NCBI RefSeq assembly: GCF_947500765.1
Contig: NZ_CANMTH010000004.1
Coordinates: forward strand, 62,001 to 126,000
DNA: 64,000 nt
DNA from: an uncultured Formosa sp.
GTDB taxonomy: Bacteria > Bacteroidota > Bacteroidia > Flavobacteriales > Flavobacteriaceae
Direction of reading: 5' to 3'
Shown here: piece by piece, positions 27,848-36,927 of the stretch
Layout: each line of letters starts with the position of its first letter
How positions within the stretch are numbered: position 1 is the stretch's first letter
The notes under the pieces: model-generated
Database searches by the model: none
Seen by the model: the letters and a program-made list of their open reading frames with translations, nothing else
Told to the model about the DNA's origin: nothing
Translations under genes and position numbers: made by a program

Positions 27848-28477
27848 ATGGAAACAAAACTTTATAAAAGAATCAATAACCGTATTGGTCTATTTTTCAA
27901 CTCTCCGGTAAAAAGTGGAGAACATAAAAAATTTGTTTTCATTCACATCGCAAAAACTGGCGGGACTAGTATTATTAGTATAACTGGGAAAGCATACCGT
28001 AAGCATTTAACTGTAAAAGAAGTTATTAAATACATTGGGCAGAAAAAATGGGATAGTGTTTATAAGTTTGCAGTGGTTAGAAATCCATGGGCTAAAGTTG
28101 TCTCTCAGTACAAATTCAGAACAAAAACAAATAAATCTAACATGAAAGATAATCCCATTTCTTTTAAAGATTGGGTAACTAAAGTTTTTGTTGAACAAGA
28201 CGATTTTTACTACGGAAAACGACCTCTTTTATTTGCTCCGCAAGTGTTTTGGCTTAAAAATAATAATGAAGAAATTGATTTAGATACAATAATTCATTTT
28301 GAGAATTTAAACGAAGAGTATAAAGCTGTTGCAAACACTATTGGTATAGATCCCAATTTGCCACACCTAAACTCGACTAAACCTAGTGGGTATAAACAAT
28401 TTTATGATGAGGAAACCAAAAACATTGTGGCAGCTTGGTTTGCAGAAGATATAGAGACTTTTAATTATAAATTTTAA
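27848..28477 (+). CDS. Sulfotransferase-family protein (PAPS-dependent, Sulfotransfer_2-like)
   Basis: A 209-residue cytoplasmic-type protein. The 5'-phosphosulfate-binding loop FIHIAKTGGTSI and the 3'-phosphate-binding segment FAVVRNPWAKVVSQY are both recognisable, as in carbohydrate sulfotransferases that use PAPS. The following genes encode a glycerophosphotransferase-like protein (12 bases away) and a glycosyltransferase, so a surface glycan is the probable acceptor. Sulfated bacterial surface glycans are uncommon, which makes the setting notable. Substrate not determinable. Confidence 0.83.
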   Translation: METKLYKRINNRIGLFFNSPVKSGEHKKFVFIHIAKTGGTSIISITGKAYRKHLTVKEVIKYIGQKKWDSVYKFAVVRNPWAKVVSQYKFRTKTNKSNMKDNPISFKDWVTKVFVEQDDFYYGKRPLLFAPQVFWLKNNNEEIDLDTIIHFENLNEEYKAVANTIGIDPNLPHLNSTKPSGYKQFYDEETKNIVAAWFAEDIETFNYKF

Positions 28478-28488
28478 GCACAATCACC

Positions 28489-29571
28489 TTGAAATATAAA
28501 TTCTTAATATATATATCTTACAGTTATGCATTGCCAATTGGTAATCCTTTAGAAGAAGAAATAAAAAGCAGAGGTTACGATGTAAAATGGTTTAGCGATT
28601 TAGAAGATGGATACAAAGCATTAAATACAAAAACTAATGTTTTGAAAAATATAAAAGATGTAGTTAATTATAAACCAGATATTGTTTTAACTGCAACTAA
28701 TTATGTTCCTGATTTTATTACAGGTATAAAGGCACAAGTATTTCATGGTTTTAACGCTGAAAAAAGGCCAGAAAAGACCAATTCCTTTACACACTTCCGC
28801 ATTCGTGGTTTTTTTGATTTATACTGTACTCAAGGTCCCAGCACCACTTCTATATTTAAACAATTAGAAAAAAAACACAAAAACTTTAAAGTCATTGAAA
28901 CCGGTTGGAGTAAGGTAGATCCTTTATTTCCAATTACTAAAAAAGAATCTGGAAGAACTGTAATGATAGCCTCTACGTTTACAGAACGATTAAGTTTAGC
29001 TTATAACGACGATGTTTATCAAGAAATTAAAAGATTATCGACTACCGGAACTTTCAATTTCATTATGGTATTACACCCTAAATCACCTATAAATATTGTA
29101 AAGAAATGGCAAGCATTAGACAGTGAAAATTTCACTTTTCATAACACTACAAATTTAGTTCCTTTATACAAACAGGCAGATATTATGTTTGCAGATACGA
29201 CTTCTGCTATTCAAGAATTTTTATTACAACAAAAACCCGTAGTAGCTTTTAATCATACATTCAATCATAATTATCTAATCCATACACATCAAGCCAAAGA
29301 ACTAGAATCTGCTTTTAATACAGCTTTAAATCCATCAGAAGACTTAATAAAAAACATCGAAATTTTTATTAAAGACTTACACCCTTATTTCGACGGAAAA
29401 TCTAGTTCACGTGTCATAGATGCTACAATTTCGTTTTTAAATGAAGATAAAAGTTATTTAAAACGAAAACCATTAAATTTAATCCGAAAATATAAAATTC
29501 GAAAACTTTTAAATTACTTCACCCTTAAAAGTTTTAACACCCCATATAACCTACCTAAACAAAATGACTAA
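28489..29571 (+). CDS. CDP-glycerol glycerophosphotransferase-like protein
   Basis: A 360-residue GT-B-type protein that resembles the CDP-glycerol:poly(glycerophosphate) glycerophosphotransferase family. Features: VFHGFNAEKRP in the acceptor-side domain, ETGWSKVDPLFP in the middle, and the nucleotide-binding C-terminal TTSAIQEFLLQQKPVVAFN with HPK earlier (MVLHPKSP). In Gram-positive bacteria the family builds teichoic acids; in Gram-negatives it adds phosphoglycerol- or phosphoribitol-like groups to LPS or capsule. The start is TTG at 28489. It overlaps the next gene by 8 bases. No signal peptide. Confidence 0.75.
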   Translation: MKYKFLIYISYSYALPIGNPLEEEIKSRGYDVKWFSDLEDGYKALNTKTNVLKNIKDVVNYKPDIVLTATNYVPDFITGIKAQVFHGFNAEKRPEKTNSFTHFRIRGFFDLYCTQGPSTTSIFKQLEKKHKNFKVIETGWSKVDPLFPITKKESGRTVMIASTFTERLSLAYNDDVYQEIKRLSTTGTFNFIMVLHPKSPINIVKKWQALDSENFTFHNTTNLVPLYKQADIMFADTTSAIQEFLLQQKPVVAFNHTFNHNYLIHTHQAKELESAFNTALNPSEDLIKNIEIFIKDLHPYFDGKSSSRVIDATISFLNEDKSYLKRKPLNLIRKYKIRKLLNYFTLKSFNTPYNLPKQND

Positions 29572-30313
29572 AATTACAGCGATCATTCCTACAGGAAATG
29601 AGATTCATAATATTAAAGATGTGATCTCATCTGTAGATTTTGCAGATGAAATATTAGTAGTAGACAGTTTTAGTACAGACGGCACTTACGACCAAGCACT
29701 AAAATTAGCAACCAAAGTAATCCGTCGTGAATATGAATATTCTGCGTCTCAAAAAAATTGGGCTATACCTCAAGCTAAACACGAATGGATTTTATTAGTA
29801 GATGCAGACGAACGTGTTACTCCTGAATTAAAAACTGAAATTCTAAACACTCTAAAAGCTCCAGAACATGTTGCCTATTGGATTGGTAGGATGAACCACT
29901 TTATGGGAGAACGTGTACATTATAGTGGTTGGAGAAACGACAAAGTAATCCGTCTCTTTAAACGTGATTTATGTACATACGAAGACAAACATGTACATGC
30001 TGAGATTAAAGTAAAAGGCTCTGTAGGGAAATTAGAGCATAAATTTTATCATAACACTTATATTACTTTCGATAAGTATTTAGAAAAAATGAATCGCTAT
30101 GCATGGTGGCAAGCTAAAGATTACGATAAAAAAACAGGAACATTAACGCCTTACCATTTTGTAATAAAACCGTTTTGGGGATTTTTTAAACATTACATTT
30201 TACAGGCAGGATTTAGAGATGGACTTGTAGGTTTTACCATTGGTAACTTACAGGCTTATGTTATTTTTATGCGTTATTTAAAATTATGGTTATTGAGAAA
30301 AGGAAGAGAATAA
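29564..30313 (+). CDS. Family 2 glycosyltransferase, LPS-core type (WaaE/KdtX-like)
   Basis: A 249-residue GT-A enzyme. TAIIPTGNEIHNIKDVI is followed by EILVVDSFSTDGT and LLVDADERVTPEL (DXD motif), the pattern of the WaaE/KdtX group that adds glucose to the LPS inner core. The C-terminus has the family's aromatic, weakly hydrophobic end (FVIKPFWGFFKHYIL). Its start overlaps the previous gene by 8 bases, so it is co-translated with the glycerophosphotransferase-like protein. It ends 2 bases from the convergent kinase-like gene. Confidence 0.88.
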   Translation: MTKITAIIPTGNEIHNIKDVISSVDFADEILVVDSFSTDGTYDQALKLATKVIRREYEYSASQKNWAIPQAKHEWILLVDADERVTPELKTEILNTLKAPEHVAYWIGRMNHFMGERVHYSGWRNDKVIRLFKRDLCTYEDKHVHAEIKVKGSVGKLEHKFYHNTYITFDKYLEKMNRYAWWQAKDYDKKTGTLTPYHFVIKPFWGFFKHYILQAGFRDGLVGFTIGNLQAYVIFMRYLKLWLLRKGRE

Positions 30314-30315
30314 AC

Positions 30316-31074
30316 TTAGTTTTTCCAGAATTTTAATTTCTTTTTTAAAGCCTTTTTATTTTTAGATTTCTCTTGAAAAGCTTCCGTTTCCATCCACATT
30401 AAACTAAAAACTGCATTAAAATCTTCACCAGAAACTTTAGCATATTCATCACTCATAGTTTTCACTATAGATTTATGAGTAGTTAATCGCGAAAAATTCT
30501 TAATACGTTCTTCAAAAGACATGGCTTTAAATTCCATTCTATTTAAATCTACTAGATAAAACTCATACGCCTCACCTACTTTTTTAATTAAAGTATTTCC
30601 TGGAGAATGATCTAAAAATTTAATATGACTTTCATGAAGCTTGTATGTAAACCTTGTAAAAGCACGTAAAATAGCTTCATGATCTGGATAATTTAAATCG
30701 CGTGTAAGCTCTCTATACGTTAAATCACACTCTAATTGTGCACTAATGTAGTAACTCTTTTTAAACAAAAATGGAGTAGAAAACTCATAATACGCAATAG
30801 GATCTGGAGTATTAATTCCTAAACTTTTAAGCTTAGAAGCATACTCGTAAGAACGTTGAGCTTTACTTTTTCTAAAAAATTTATATGCAATCTGGTTTAC
30901 TATATTAGGAACCTTAAAAGATTTAAAGTTTAGAGTTTCTGCTTCAAATTTAAATAATTTTAAAGCATTTCTTTTTTGGTTACCAAAATCCTCTCCTTTT
31001 GTATCAAAATGTATAATACAATCTGTTAAGAATTCCTGAGCGCTTAAATAGTTTTTATTTACTACATATTTCAT
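30316..31074 (-). CDS. Lipopolysaccharide (Kdo/heptose) kinase-like protein
   Basis: A 252-residue protein with the LPS-kinase (InaA/KdkA/WaaP) layout. It has a protein-kinase-like catalytic loop (IKFLDHSPGNTLI), a metal-binding Asp segment (FYLVDLNRMEF) and a basic C-terminal tail. Such kinases phosphorylate Kdo or heptose in the LPS inner core at the inner membrane. Its convergent position next to a WaaE-like glycosyltransferase supports an LPS-core role. No dedicated terminator is seen between the two; they end 2 bases apart. Confidence 0.8.
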   Translation of the reverse strand: MKYVVNKNYLSAQEFLTDCIIHFDTKGEDFGNQKRNALKLFKFEAETLNFKSFKVPNIVNQIAYKFFRKSKAQRSYEYASKLKSLGINTPDPIAYYEFSTPFLFKKSYYISAQLECDLTYRELTRDLNYPDHEAILRAFTRFTYKLHESHIKFLDHSPGNTLIKKVGEAYEFYLVDLNRMEFKAMSFEERIKNFSRLTTHKSIVKTMSDEYAKVSGEDFNAVFSLMWMETEAFQEKSKNKKALKKKLKFWKN

Positions 31075-31078
31075 AACA

Positions 31079-31086
31079 CAAAATTA
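31079..31086 (-). promoter_or_regulatory. -7 promoter element very close to the LPS-kinase-like start
   Basis: CAAAATTA (minus strand TAATTTTG) ends only 4 bases before the ATG. If used, the mRNA would be leaderless or nearly so. Confidence 0.4.
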
Positions 31087-31176
31087 CAATTACTTTTTTG
31101 CTTTTAATAACAATTGATTCCTATTTAAAATTGTTTTGGTTACTTTGTATTATAAAAAACACAGTTAATTAAACAC

Positions 31177-31737
31177 ATGAACACAGAAATTAAAAATGCA
31201 GTAGCCGTTCTTAAAGCAGGAGGACTAATACTTTATCCTACAGATACCGTTTGGGGAATTGGTTGCGACGCGACTAATCCAGAAGCTGTAGAAAAAATAT
31301 TTAAATTAAAAAAACGCGAAGACAGTAAAGCACTCATTTGCTTAGTTGCAGACGATAGAATGCTAAAAAAATACGTAAAAAAAATACCTGAAGCAGCATA
31401 TAGTATTTTCGATATTCATGAAGAACCAATAACAATTATATACGACGAGCCCCAAAATCTAGCTCCAAATTTAATCGCCGAAGATAACACCATAGCAATT
31501 CGTATCCCTGACGACGAGTTTTGTTTTCAACTCTCTCGCAAATGTAATGGTGCTATTGTCTCTACATCAGCAAATATAAGTGGTTACCCTACTCCAAAAT
31601 CATTTAAAGAAATCGCTCCCGATATTTTAAAAGGTGTAGACTATGTCGTAAATTTGCCCCACGAAAAAAAGAACACAAAACCATCGTCTATTATTAAATT
31701 AAGCAACAGTGGTATTGTAAAAGTTATACGAAAGTAA
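31177..31737 (+). CDS. L-threonylcarbamoyladenylate synthase (Sua5/YciO/YrdC family)
   Basis: A 186-residue protein with the YrdC fold. LILYPTDTVWGIGCDA and the basic KKREDSKALICLV segment bind nucleotide and substrate, and STSANISGYPTP is the family's late motif. It makes threonylcarbamoyl-AMP for the universal t6A37 tRNA modification. It is short, with no C-terminal Sua5 domain. The CCA-adding enzyme 75 bases downstream is also a tRNA-maturation gene. YciO paralogues look similar, so I leave the symbol blank. Confidence 0.87.
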   Translation: MNTEIKNAVAVLKAGGLILYPTDTVWGIGCDATNPEAVEKIFKLKKREDSKALICLVADDRMLKKYVKKIPEAAYSIFDIHEEPITIIYDEPQNLAPNLIAEDNTIAIRIPDDEFCFQLSRKCNGAIVSTSANISGYPTPKSFKEIAPDILKGVDYVVNLPHEKKNTKPSSIIKLSNSGIVKVIRK

Positions 31738-31812
31738 AACCTTAAATTTCAAGCACCAAATCTCTTACTACTACATGTTGGAATTTGGGATTTGTAAATT
31801 GGAATTGAATAC

Positions 31813-33234
31813 ATGAATTACAAAGCAGCATTACAGAACCCCATATTTAAAATAATTTCGCAATCGGCTAAAGAATTGCAATTAGACAGCTACGTTATTG
31901 GTGGTTTTGTACGTGACTTTATATTAGATCGTGGCACAGCAAAAGACATCGATATTGTTGCCATTGGTAGCGGTATCGATTTAGCCAGGCAAGTCGCAAA
32001 AAACTTACCAAACAAACCTAAAGTTCAAGTATTTAAAACGTATGGTACCGCCATGTTACGTTATAATGATATTGAAATTGAATTTGTAGGTGCTAGAAAA
32101 GAGTCTTATAACGAAGACAGCAGAAATCCTGTTGTTGAGGACGGAACACTTGAAGACGACCAAAACCGTCGTGATTTCACAATAAATGCTTTGGCTTTAG
32201 ATTTAGACGAAAACCGTTTTGGGAATCTTTTAGATCCGTTTAATGGGATTCACGATTTAGAACATAAAATAATTCGCACGCCCCTCAATCCTGATATAAC
32301 TTACAGCGACGATCCGTTACGTATGATGCGAGCTATAAGGTTTGCTACACAATTAAATTTCGAGATAGAAACCGAATCGTTAAATGCCATAACTAGAAAT
32401 AGTGACCGTTTAAAGATTATTACTAAAGAGCGTATTGTTGTAGAGTTAAATAAAATTTTAGAAAGCAATGTTCCATCTATTGGTTTTTTACTTCTAGAAC
32501 AAACAAAACTACTATACTATATTCTTCCAGAAATTACAGCTTTAAAAGGCATAGACGAAGTTGAAGGACAAAAACATAAAGACAATTTTTACCACACATT
32601 AGAAGTGGTCGATAATATTTCTAAACACACAGATAATCTTTGGTTACGTTGGGCCGCTTTACTACATGATATAGGGAAAGCACCCACAAAAAAGTTTAGT
32701 AAAAAGGTAGGTTGGACGTTTCACGGACACGAATTTGAAGGTTCTAAAATGGCCTATCATTTATTTAAACGTTTAAAAATGCCTTTAAACGACAAGATGA
32801 AGTTTGTTCAGAAAATGGTATTCATGAGTTCAAGACCTATTGTGTTAGCTCAAGATATTGTAACAGATTCTGCTGTACGACGCTTAATTTTTGATGCAGG
32901 AAATGCTGTTGAAGATTTAATGACATTATGCGAAGCAGACATTACGACCAAAAATCCGAAGAAATTTAAAAAATACCACAATAATTTTAAAATCGTAAGA
33001 GATAAAATTGTTGAAGTAGAAGCTCGCGATCATGTTCGTAATTTCCAGCCACCAATTTCTGGTGAAGAAATTATGGAAACCTTCAATTTAAAACCTTCAA
33101 AAGAAATTGGTTTAATTAAAGACGTTATAAAAGAGGCAATATTGGAAGGTGAAATCCCCAACGAGTACGAAGCTGCTTTTCAATTAATGTTAGAAAAAGG
33201 TGCCAAATTAGGATTAAAAATTTCTAAAGAATAA
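31813..33234 (+). CDS. CCA-adding tRNA nucleotidyltransferase with HD domain
   Basis: A 473-residue class II nucleotidyltransferase. Head motif GGFVRDFILDRGTAKDIDIVAIG with the two catalytic Asp, RRDFTINAL, and the base-selection motif DPLRMMRAIRFATQL (R..D..R type). A C-terminal HD domain is present (LLHDIGKAPT), with HEFEG. It adds or repairs the 3' CCA of tRNA. Bacteroidota CCA enzymes with a fused HD domain are usual. It follows the threonylcarbamoyl-AMP synthase. Confidence 0.9.
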   Translation: MNYKAALQNPIFKIISQSAKELQLDSYVIGGFVRDFILDRGTAKDIDIVAIGSGIDLARQVAKNLPNKPKVQVFKTYGTAMLRYNDIEIEFVGARKESYNEDSRNPVVEDGTLEDDQNRRDFTINALALDLDENRFGNLLDPFNGIHDLEHKIIRTPLNPDITYSDDPLRMMRAIRFATQLNFEIETESLNAITRNSDRLKIITKERIVVELNKILESNVPSIGFLLLEQTKLLYYILPEITALKGIDEVEGQKHKDNFYHTLEVVDNISKHTDNLWLRWAALLHDIGKAPTKKFSKKVGWTFHGHEFEGSKMAYHLFKRLKMPLNDKMKFVQKMVFMSSRPIVLAQDIVTDSAVRRLIFDAGNAVEDLMTLCEADITTKNPKKFKKYHNNFKIVRDKIVEVEARDHVRNFQPPISGEEIMETFNLKPSKEIGLIKDVIKEAILEGEIPNEYEAAFQLMLEKGAKLGLKISKE

Positions 33235-33283
33235 TTAAAAAAAAGCAAATAAACACAGTAAGCATAATTATAAACTTTTGGGC

Positions 33284-34300
33284 ATGAAGACTAAAGACAA
33301 CAAAAATGTAATATACTGGTTATTTACCGGCTGTTTTTTAATTTTTATTATGGTTATTGTAGGTGGTATTACACGCCTAACAGACTCCGGACTTTCAATT
33401 TCTAATTACAAACTTATTACAGGAACTATTCCTCCTATTGGAGATGCAGAATGGCAAGAAGCTTTTAAATTATACCAACAACATCCAGAATTTAAACATT
33501 ACAATTCTCATTTCACAATCCATGATTTTAAAAGCATTTACTTTTGGGAATGGCTACATCGTTTAATTGGTCGTGTAATTGGATTGGTTTTTTTCTTCCC
33601 ATTCGTATATTTTTTAATCACCAAACAACTTACAAAATCTACCATAAAAAAATCTATTGTGCTTCTTTGCTTAGGTGCTTTTCAAGGTTTTTTAGGATGG
33701 TATATGGTTAAAAGTGGCTTGGTAGACATGCCTGATGTAAGTCACTTTAGACTTGCAGCTCATTTAACAGCTGCGTTTTTAACATTTGCAGCAACACTTT
33801 GGGTCGCTTTAGATTTAATATATCCGAATAAAAAATTAGTAAACACTAAATACAGAAACCTTATTATAACAACTTACATCGTGTTATTAGTTCAGATTAT
33901 ATATGGTGCTTTTATTGCTGGTTTAAAAGCGGGTTTACTACACAATCATTGGCCTTTAATGAACGAAAATAAATTTATACACCCAAGCGTATATGCTTAT
34001 GATTCGTTTTTAGCCAACATTTTAGAAAACCCTAGCGGAATTCAATTTGTACACAGAATCCTTGCTATAGTTGTGGTATCATTAATTGTATTGTTATGGT
34101 ACAAATCGAAACAATTACAGTTAACCAATAATCAAAAAAAGGCTATATATGCACTTTTAATTTTAGTTTTCTTTCAGTTTTGTTTAGGTGTTTTTACTCT
34201 TATTTTATACGTTCCTGTATGGCTAGGAGTTATGCATCAAATAGGTGCTTTTTTCTTATTAACAGCCATGACATTTATGCTACATCGTTTTAGCAAGTAA
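33284..34300 (+). CDS. ctaA: Heme A synthase (COX15/CtaA family)
   Basis: A 338-residue membrane protein with eight predicted spans in two four-helix halves. The heme-ligand histidines and the catalytic Glu are visible: FWEWLHRLIGRVIG, HFRLAAHLTAAF, FVHRILAIVVV and VMHQIGAFFLL. It converts heme O to heme A for cytochrome oxidase. The frame also offers TTG 33278, but ATG 33284 (MKTKDNKNV) is preferred. No other cox genes are in the window. Confidence 0.9.
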   Translation: MKTKDNKNVIYWLFTGCFLIFIMVIVGGITRLTDSGLSISNYKLITGTIPPIGDAEWQEAFKLYQQHPEFKHYNSHFTIHDFKSIYFWEWLHRLIGRVIGLVFFFPFVYFLITKQLTKSTIKKSIVLLCLGAFQGFLGWYMVKSGLVDMPDVSHFRLAAHLTAAFLTFAATLWVALDLIYPNKKLVNTKYRNLIITTYIVLLVQIIYGAFIAGLKAGLLHNHWPLMNENKFIHPSVYAYDSFLANILENPSGIQFVHRILAIVVVSLIVLLWYKSKQLQLTNNQKKAIYALLILVFFQFCLGVFTLILYVPVWLGVMHQIGAFFLLTAMTFMLHRFSK

Positions 34301-34312
34301 TCATAAAAACAG

Positions 34313-34320
34313 TATATTTG
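34313..34320 (+). promoter_or_regulatory. -7 promoter element for the pRiA4b-ORF3-like gene
   Basis: TATATTTG matches TAnnTTTG, 17 bases before the ATG. A TTTT at 34288-34291 sits 21 bases upstream as a weak -33. Confidence 0.5.
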
Positions 34321-34337
34321 CCTTTTAATTTTTTAGT

Positions 34338-34856
34338 ATGATTTATAGATTTAGAGTAGTCTTAGACAACGACACAGAAGAGGATGTTTTTCGCGATTTA
34401 GAAATCCGTAAAGATGATACCTTAGAAGATTTGCATAATATTATTACTCAAGCTTTTGGTTTTGACGGTAATGAAATGGCCTCTTTTTATAAAAGTGATG
34501 ATGAGTGGAATCAGGGTGAAGAATTTTCTTTATTTGATTTAAGCGACGGACAAGAGTCTGTAAGCTTAATGACTAATATAACTCTAGATAATATTTTAAA
34601 TACTGAAGAAACAAAATTAATTTATGTTTACGACTTCTTCAACATGTGGACATTCTTCGTTGAACTTGCAGAAATTGCAGAAATAGATGAAGGCGTAGAT
34701 TACCCGAACTTAATGTTTGTTCATGGTCAAATTCCTGATGAAGTTCCAGAAAGAAACTTTGAAGCTGAAGATGAACTAGACGATTTTGATGAATTTGAAG
34801 ACGATCTTGATTTAGACGATTACGACAACTTAGATTTTGATGAAAACTGGAATTAA
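34338..34856 (+). CDS. Plasmid pRiA4b ORF-3-like family protein
   Basis: A 172-residue protein of the PRiA4_ORF3 fold: IYRFRVVLDNDTEEDVFRDLEI at the N-terminus, the LHNIITQAFGFDGNEMASFY helix and FFVELAEIAE. The last about 40 residues are almost all Asp/Glu with aromatic breaks (DELDDFDEFEDDLDLDDYDN). The name comes from a plasmid reading frame and does not imply mobility; the function is unknown. It ends exactly where the convergent minus-strand gene ends (no gap). Confidence 0.8.
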   Translation: MIYRFRVVLDNDTEEDVFRDLEIRKDDTLEDLHNIITQAFGFDGNEMASFYKSDDEWNQGEEFSLFDLSDGQESVSLMTNITLDNILNTEETKLIYVYDFFNMWTFFVELAEIAEIDEGVDYPNLMFVHGQIPDEVPERNFEAEDELDDFDEFEDDLDLDDYDNLDFDENWN

Positions 34857-35918
34857 TTACAACAATTTTCTCATATTAACATCCTCATAATTACGTTTTA
34901 CAAAGTCTAAAGCATGCTTTAATATTTCCCCCATGGTTTCGCTATGTCTAAAATTCATATCTAGTGTATAGTTATAAATTACAGACTGTAACTGCTCTAT
35001 ATTTTCTTTTGTAGATAATGTATCGTGCATCATGCAATCAATCAATTTATTAAGACGTTTTTTATAACTAATAACACGTTTAGCTATAATAGAACGCTCT
35101 TCAACTTTATATTGATCTATAGAAGTGTCACTAATTCTCTCCTTTACCAATTTTACCATATTATAATTTTCTTTAAAAAATTGAGGACGATAAATATTGA
35201 ATTTCCCTTCGTAACATTGCTGATCAAAATCTATGGCACGTATTTTATATACAATCTGATCAAAATCGTGAGTCGGAATTACAACGTAGTTATAAGAACG
35301 CATATCTCCCAATAAACGAATCATACAACGTTCGTTAAATTTTACAAATTCTTTGGCAATTTGGGCTTTTTCAGGTTTTGTACAATTTGGTAGCATATCT
35401 TTTATAAACACATCTCCTGGTATACCCGCAATATGTTCTTCAATCAAAGTATCTTTATACACCAAAAAGTTAAGGCTATTTGGAGATAACATATGTTCTA
35501 ATTCCAAACCATAAATACGAGATGCATCTGCTTTTTTAATATAAAAATGAGTGTAGTTATCATTTAAAATATTACGGACTTTAACTCTGAATGGTTGCGA
35601 ATTTCCAAAAGTGCAAAAGTCTATACAATCTACATTTAAAAACTGAAAAATCTTTTCACTACCATCAGACACCAAATTAGAATATACCCGTTTTAAAGCT
35701 AAATCTATCTCCTTACGGTCATATTCATTATAATAAACACGAAGCCACAATGTGTCCTCATCATCTTTATCAAAAACCGTAACCGAACCTTGAAAACGCA
35801 ATAAATCGTCGTAAAAAATAGGCAATTCAAAATTTCTATTATACTCAGAGAGATAATGATCTAACTTTTTAATAATAGGAAATGAAGGTTTCTTTTTTGA
35901 TATTTTTAAATCATCCAT
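34857..35918 (-). CDS. Conserved protein of unknown function with possible kinase-like motifs
   Basis: About 353 residues; no family recognised with confidence. There is no signal peptide or membrane span. Residues in the middle, LLGDMRSYNYVVIP (codons at about 35281-35320) followed some 15 residues on by IRAIDFDQQ (about 35214-35250), recall the catalytic loop (D...N) and metal-binding D.D of protein-kinase-like or antibiotic-phosphotransferase folds. This is motif-level inference only. The C-terminal third is helical. A TTG 18 bases upstream of ATG 35918 also opens the frame. It converges with the pRiA4b-like gene without a gap and diverges from an ABC exporter. Confidence 0.75.
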   Translation of the reverse strand: MDDLKISKKKPSFPIIKKLDHYLSEYNRNFELPIFYDDLLRFQGSVTVFDKDDEDTLWLRVYYNEYDRKEIDLALKRVYSNLVSDGSEKIFQFLNVDCIDFCTFGNSQPFRVKVRNILNDNYTHFYIKKADASRIYGLELEHMLSPNSLNFLVYKDTLIEEHIAGIPGDVFIKDMLPNCTKPEKAQIAKEFVKFNERCMIRLLGDMRSYNYVVIPTHDFDQIVYKIRAIDFDQQCYEGKFNIYRPQFFKENYNMVKLVKERISDTSIDQYKVEERSIIAKRVISYKKRLNKLIDCMMHDTLSTKENIEQLQSVIYNYTLDMNFRHSETMGEILKHALDFVKRNYEDVNMRKLL

Positions 35919-35923
35919 AAATA

Positions 35924-35931
35924 CAAAATTA
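35924..35931 (-). promoter_or_regulatory. -7 promoter element very close to the start of the unknown gene
   Basis: CAAAATTA (TAATTTTG on the minus strand) lies 5 bases before ATG 35918. This favours that ATG over TTG 35936 and implies a near-leaderless mRNA. Confidence 0.45.
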
Positions 35932-36014
35932 GTCAATTTTATGCTTTATTTTACTAGCTTGTAACAAATTTAATAGATATTCGTCTTACTAACATAACCA
36001 CAAAACTATCCATT

Positions 36015-36911
36015 TTGGCAGGCATACTCACAATTCAGAATCTTACAAAAAAATTCGGCGCACTTACCGCCGTAAATAATCTTTCGTTTACAATACAAAA
36101 AGGGAACGTTTATGGTATTTTAGGACCTAACGGAAGCGGAAAATCGACCACATTAGGTATTGTTTTAAATGTTGTAAATAAAACATCGGGAGAGTTTAGC
36201 TGGTTTGATGGTACAATTTCTACACACAATGCATTAAAAAAAGTTGGAGCTATTATAGAACGCCCCAATTTCTATCCGTACATGACAGCTCATCAAAATT
36301 TAAAATTAGTTTGTAAAATTAAGGGCATCGATTTTAGTAAAATAGAAGAAAAACTTGAAATTGTAGGTCTGTTAGATAGAACGCATAGTAAATTCCAAAC
36401 CTTTTCTTTAGGGATGAAACAGCGTTTAGCTATTGCCTCTGCACTATTAAACGATCCTGAAATATTGATTTTAGATGAACCTACAAACGGATTAGACCCA
36501 CAAGGAATTCATCAAATTAGAGAAATTATAAAACAAATTGCCCAAAATGGAACAACCATTTTATTGGCTTCACATTTATTAGATGAAGTTGAAAAAGTTT
36601 GCTCTCATGTGGTAGTACTTCGCAAAGGCGTAAAACTGTACGCAGGTCGTGTAGATGAAATGATTGCTAGTCATGGTTTTTTTGAACTAAAATCTGATAA
36701 CGAAACAGCCTTAAAAACATTTTTAGAAACAAATGAGACCTTCGGAACAATTACTGAGGATCACGGTATTTTAAAAGTGCTTTTAAATGAACCCTTAGAA
36801 GCATTAGAATTAAACAAAATTTTATTTGAAAAAGGTATCTTTTTATCTCATTTAGTAAAACGTAAACAAAGTTTAGAAGAACAATTTTTACAATTAACAG
36901 ACAACCAATAA
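36015..36911 (+). CDS. ABC transporter ATP-binding protein
   Basis: A 298-residue ATPase with Walker A GPNGSGKST, the signature SLGMKQRLAIASALL, Walker B LILDEPTNGLDPQG and the switch His in LASHLLDE. It has the N-terminal layout and long C-terminal tail of ATPases that pair with ABC-2 type permeases (BcrA/NatA-like). The permease gene follows after 16 bases. The start is TTG 36015 (MAGILTIQ); no ATG lies in a suitable place. Substrate unknown; antibiotic-type or lipid export are family possibilities. Confidence 0.9.
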   Translation: MAGILTIQNLTKKFGALTAVNNLSFTIQKGNVYGILGPNGSGKSTTLGIVLNVVNKTSGEFSWFDGTISTHNALKKVGAIIERPNFYPYMTAHQNLKLVCKIKGIDFSKIEEKLEIVGLLDRTHSKFQTFSLGMKQRLAIASALLNDPEILILDEPTNGLDPQGIHQIREIIKQIAQNGTTILLASHLLDEVEKVCSHVVVLRKGVKLYAGRVDEMIASHGFFELKSDNETALKTFLETNETFGTITEDHGILKVLLNEPLEALELNKILFEKGIFLSHLVKRKQSLEEQFLQLTDNQ

Positions 36912-36927
36912 GCCAAAAATCAAAACT

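Noticed and set aside
34338..34856. Possible mobile element because of the plasmid-derived family name
   Set aside because: No inverted repeats, transposase or target duplication. The name is historical.
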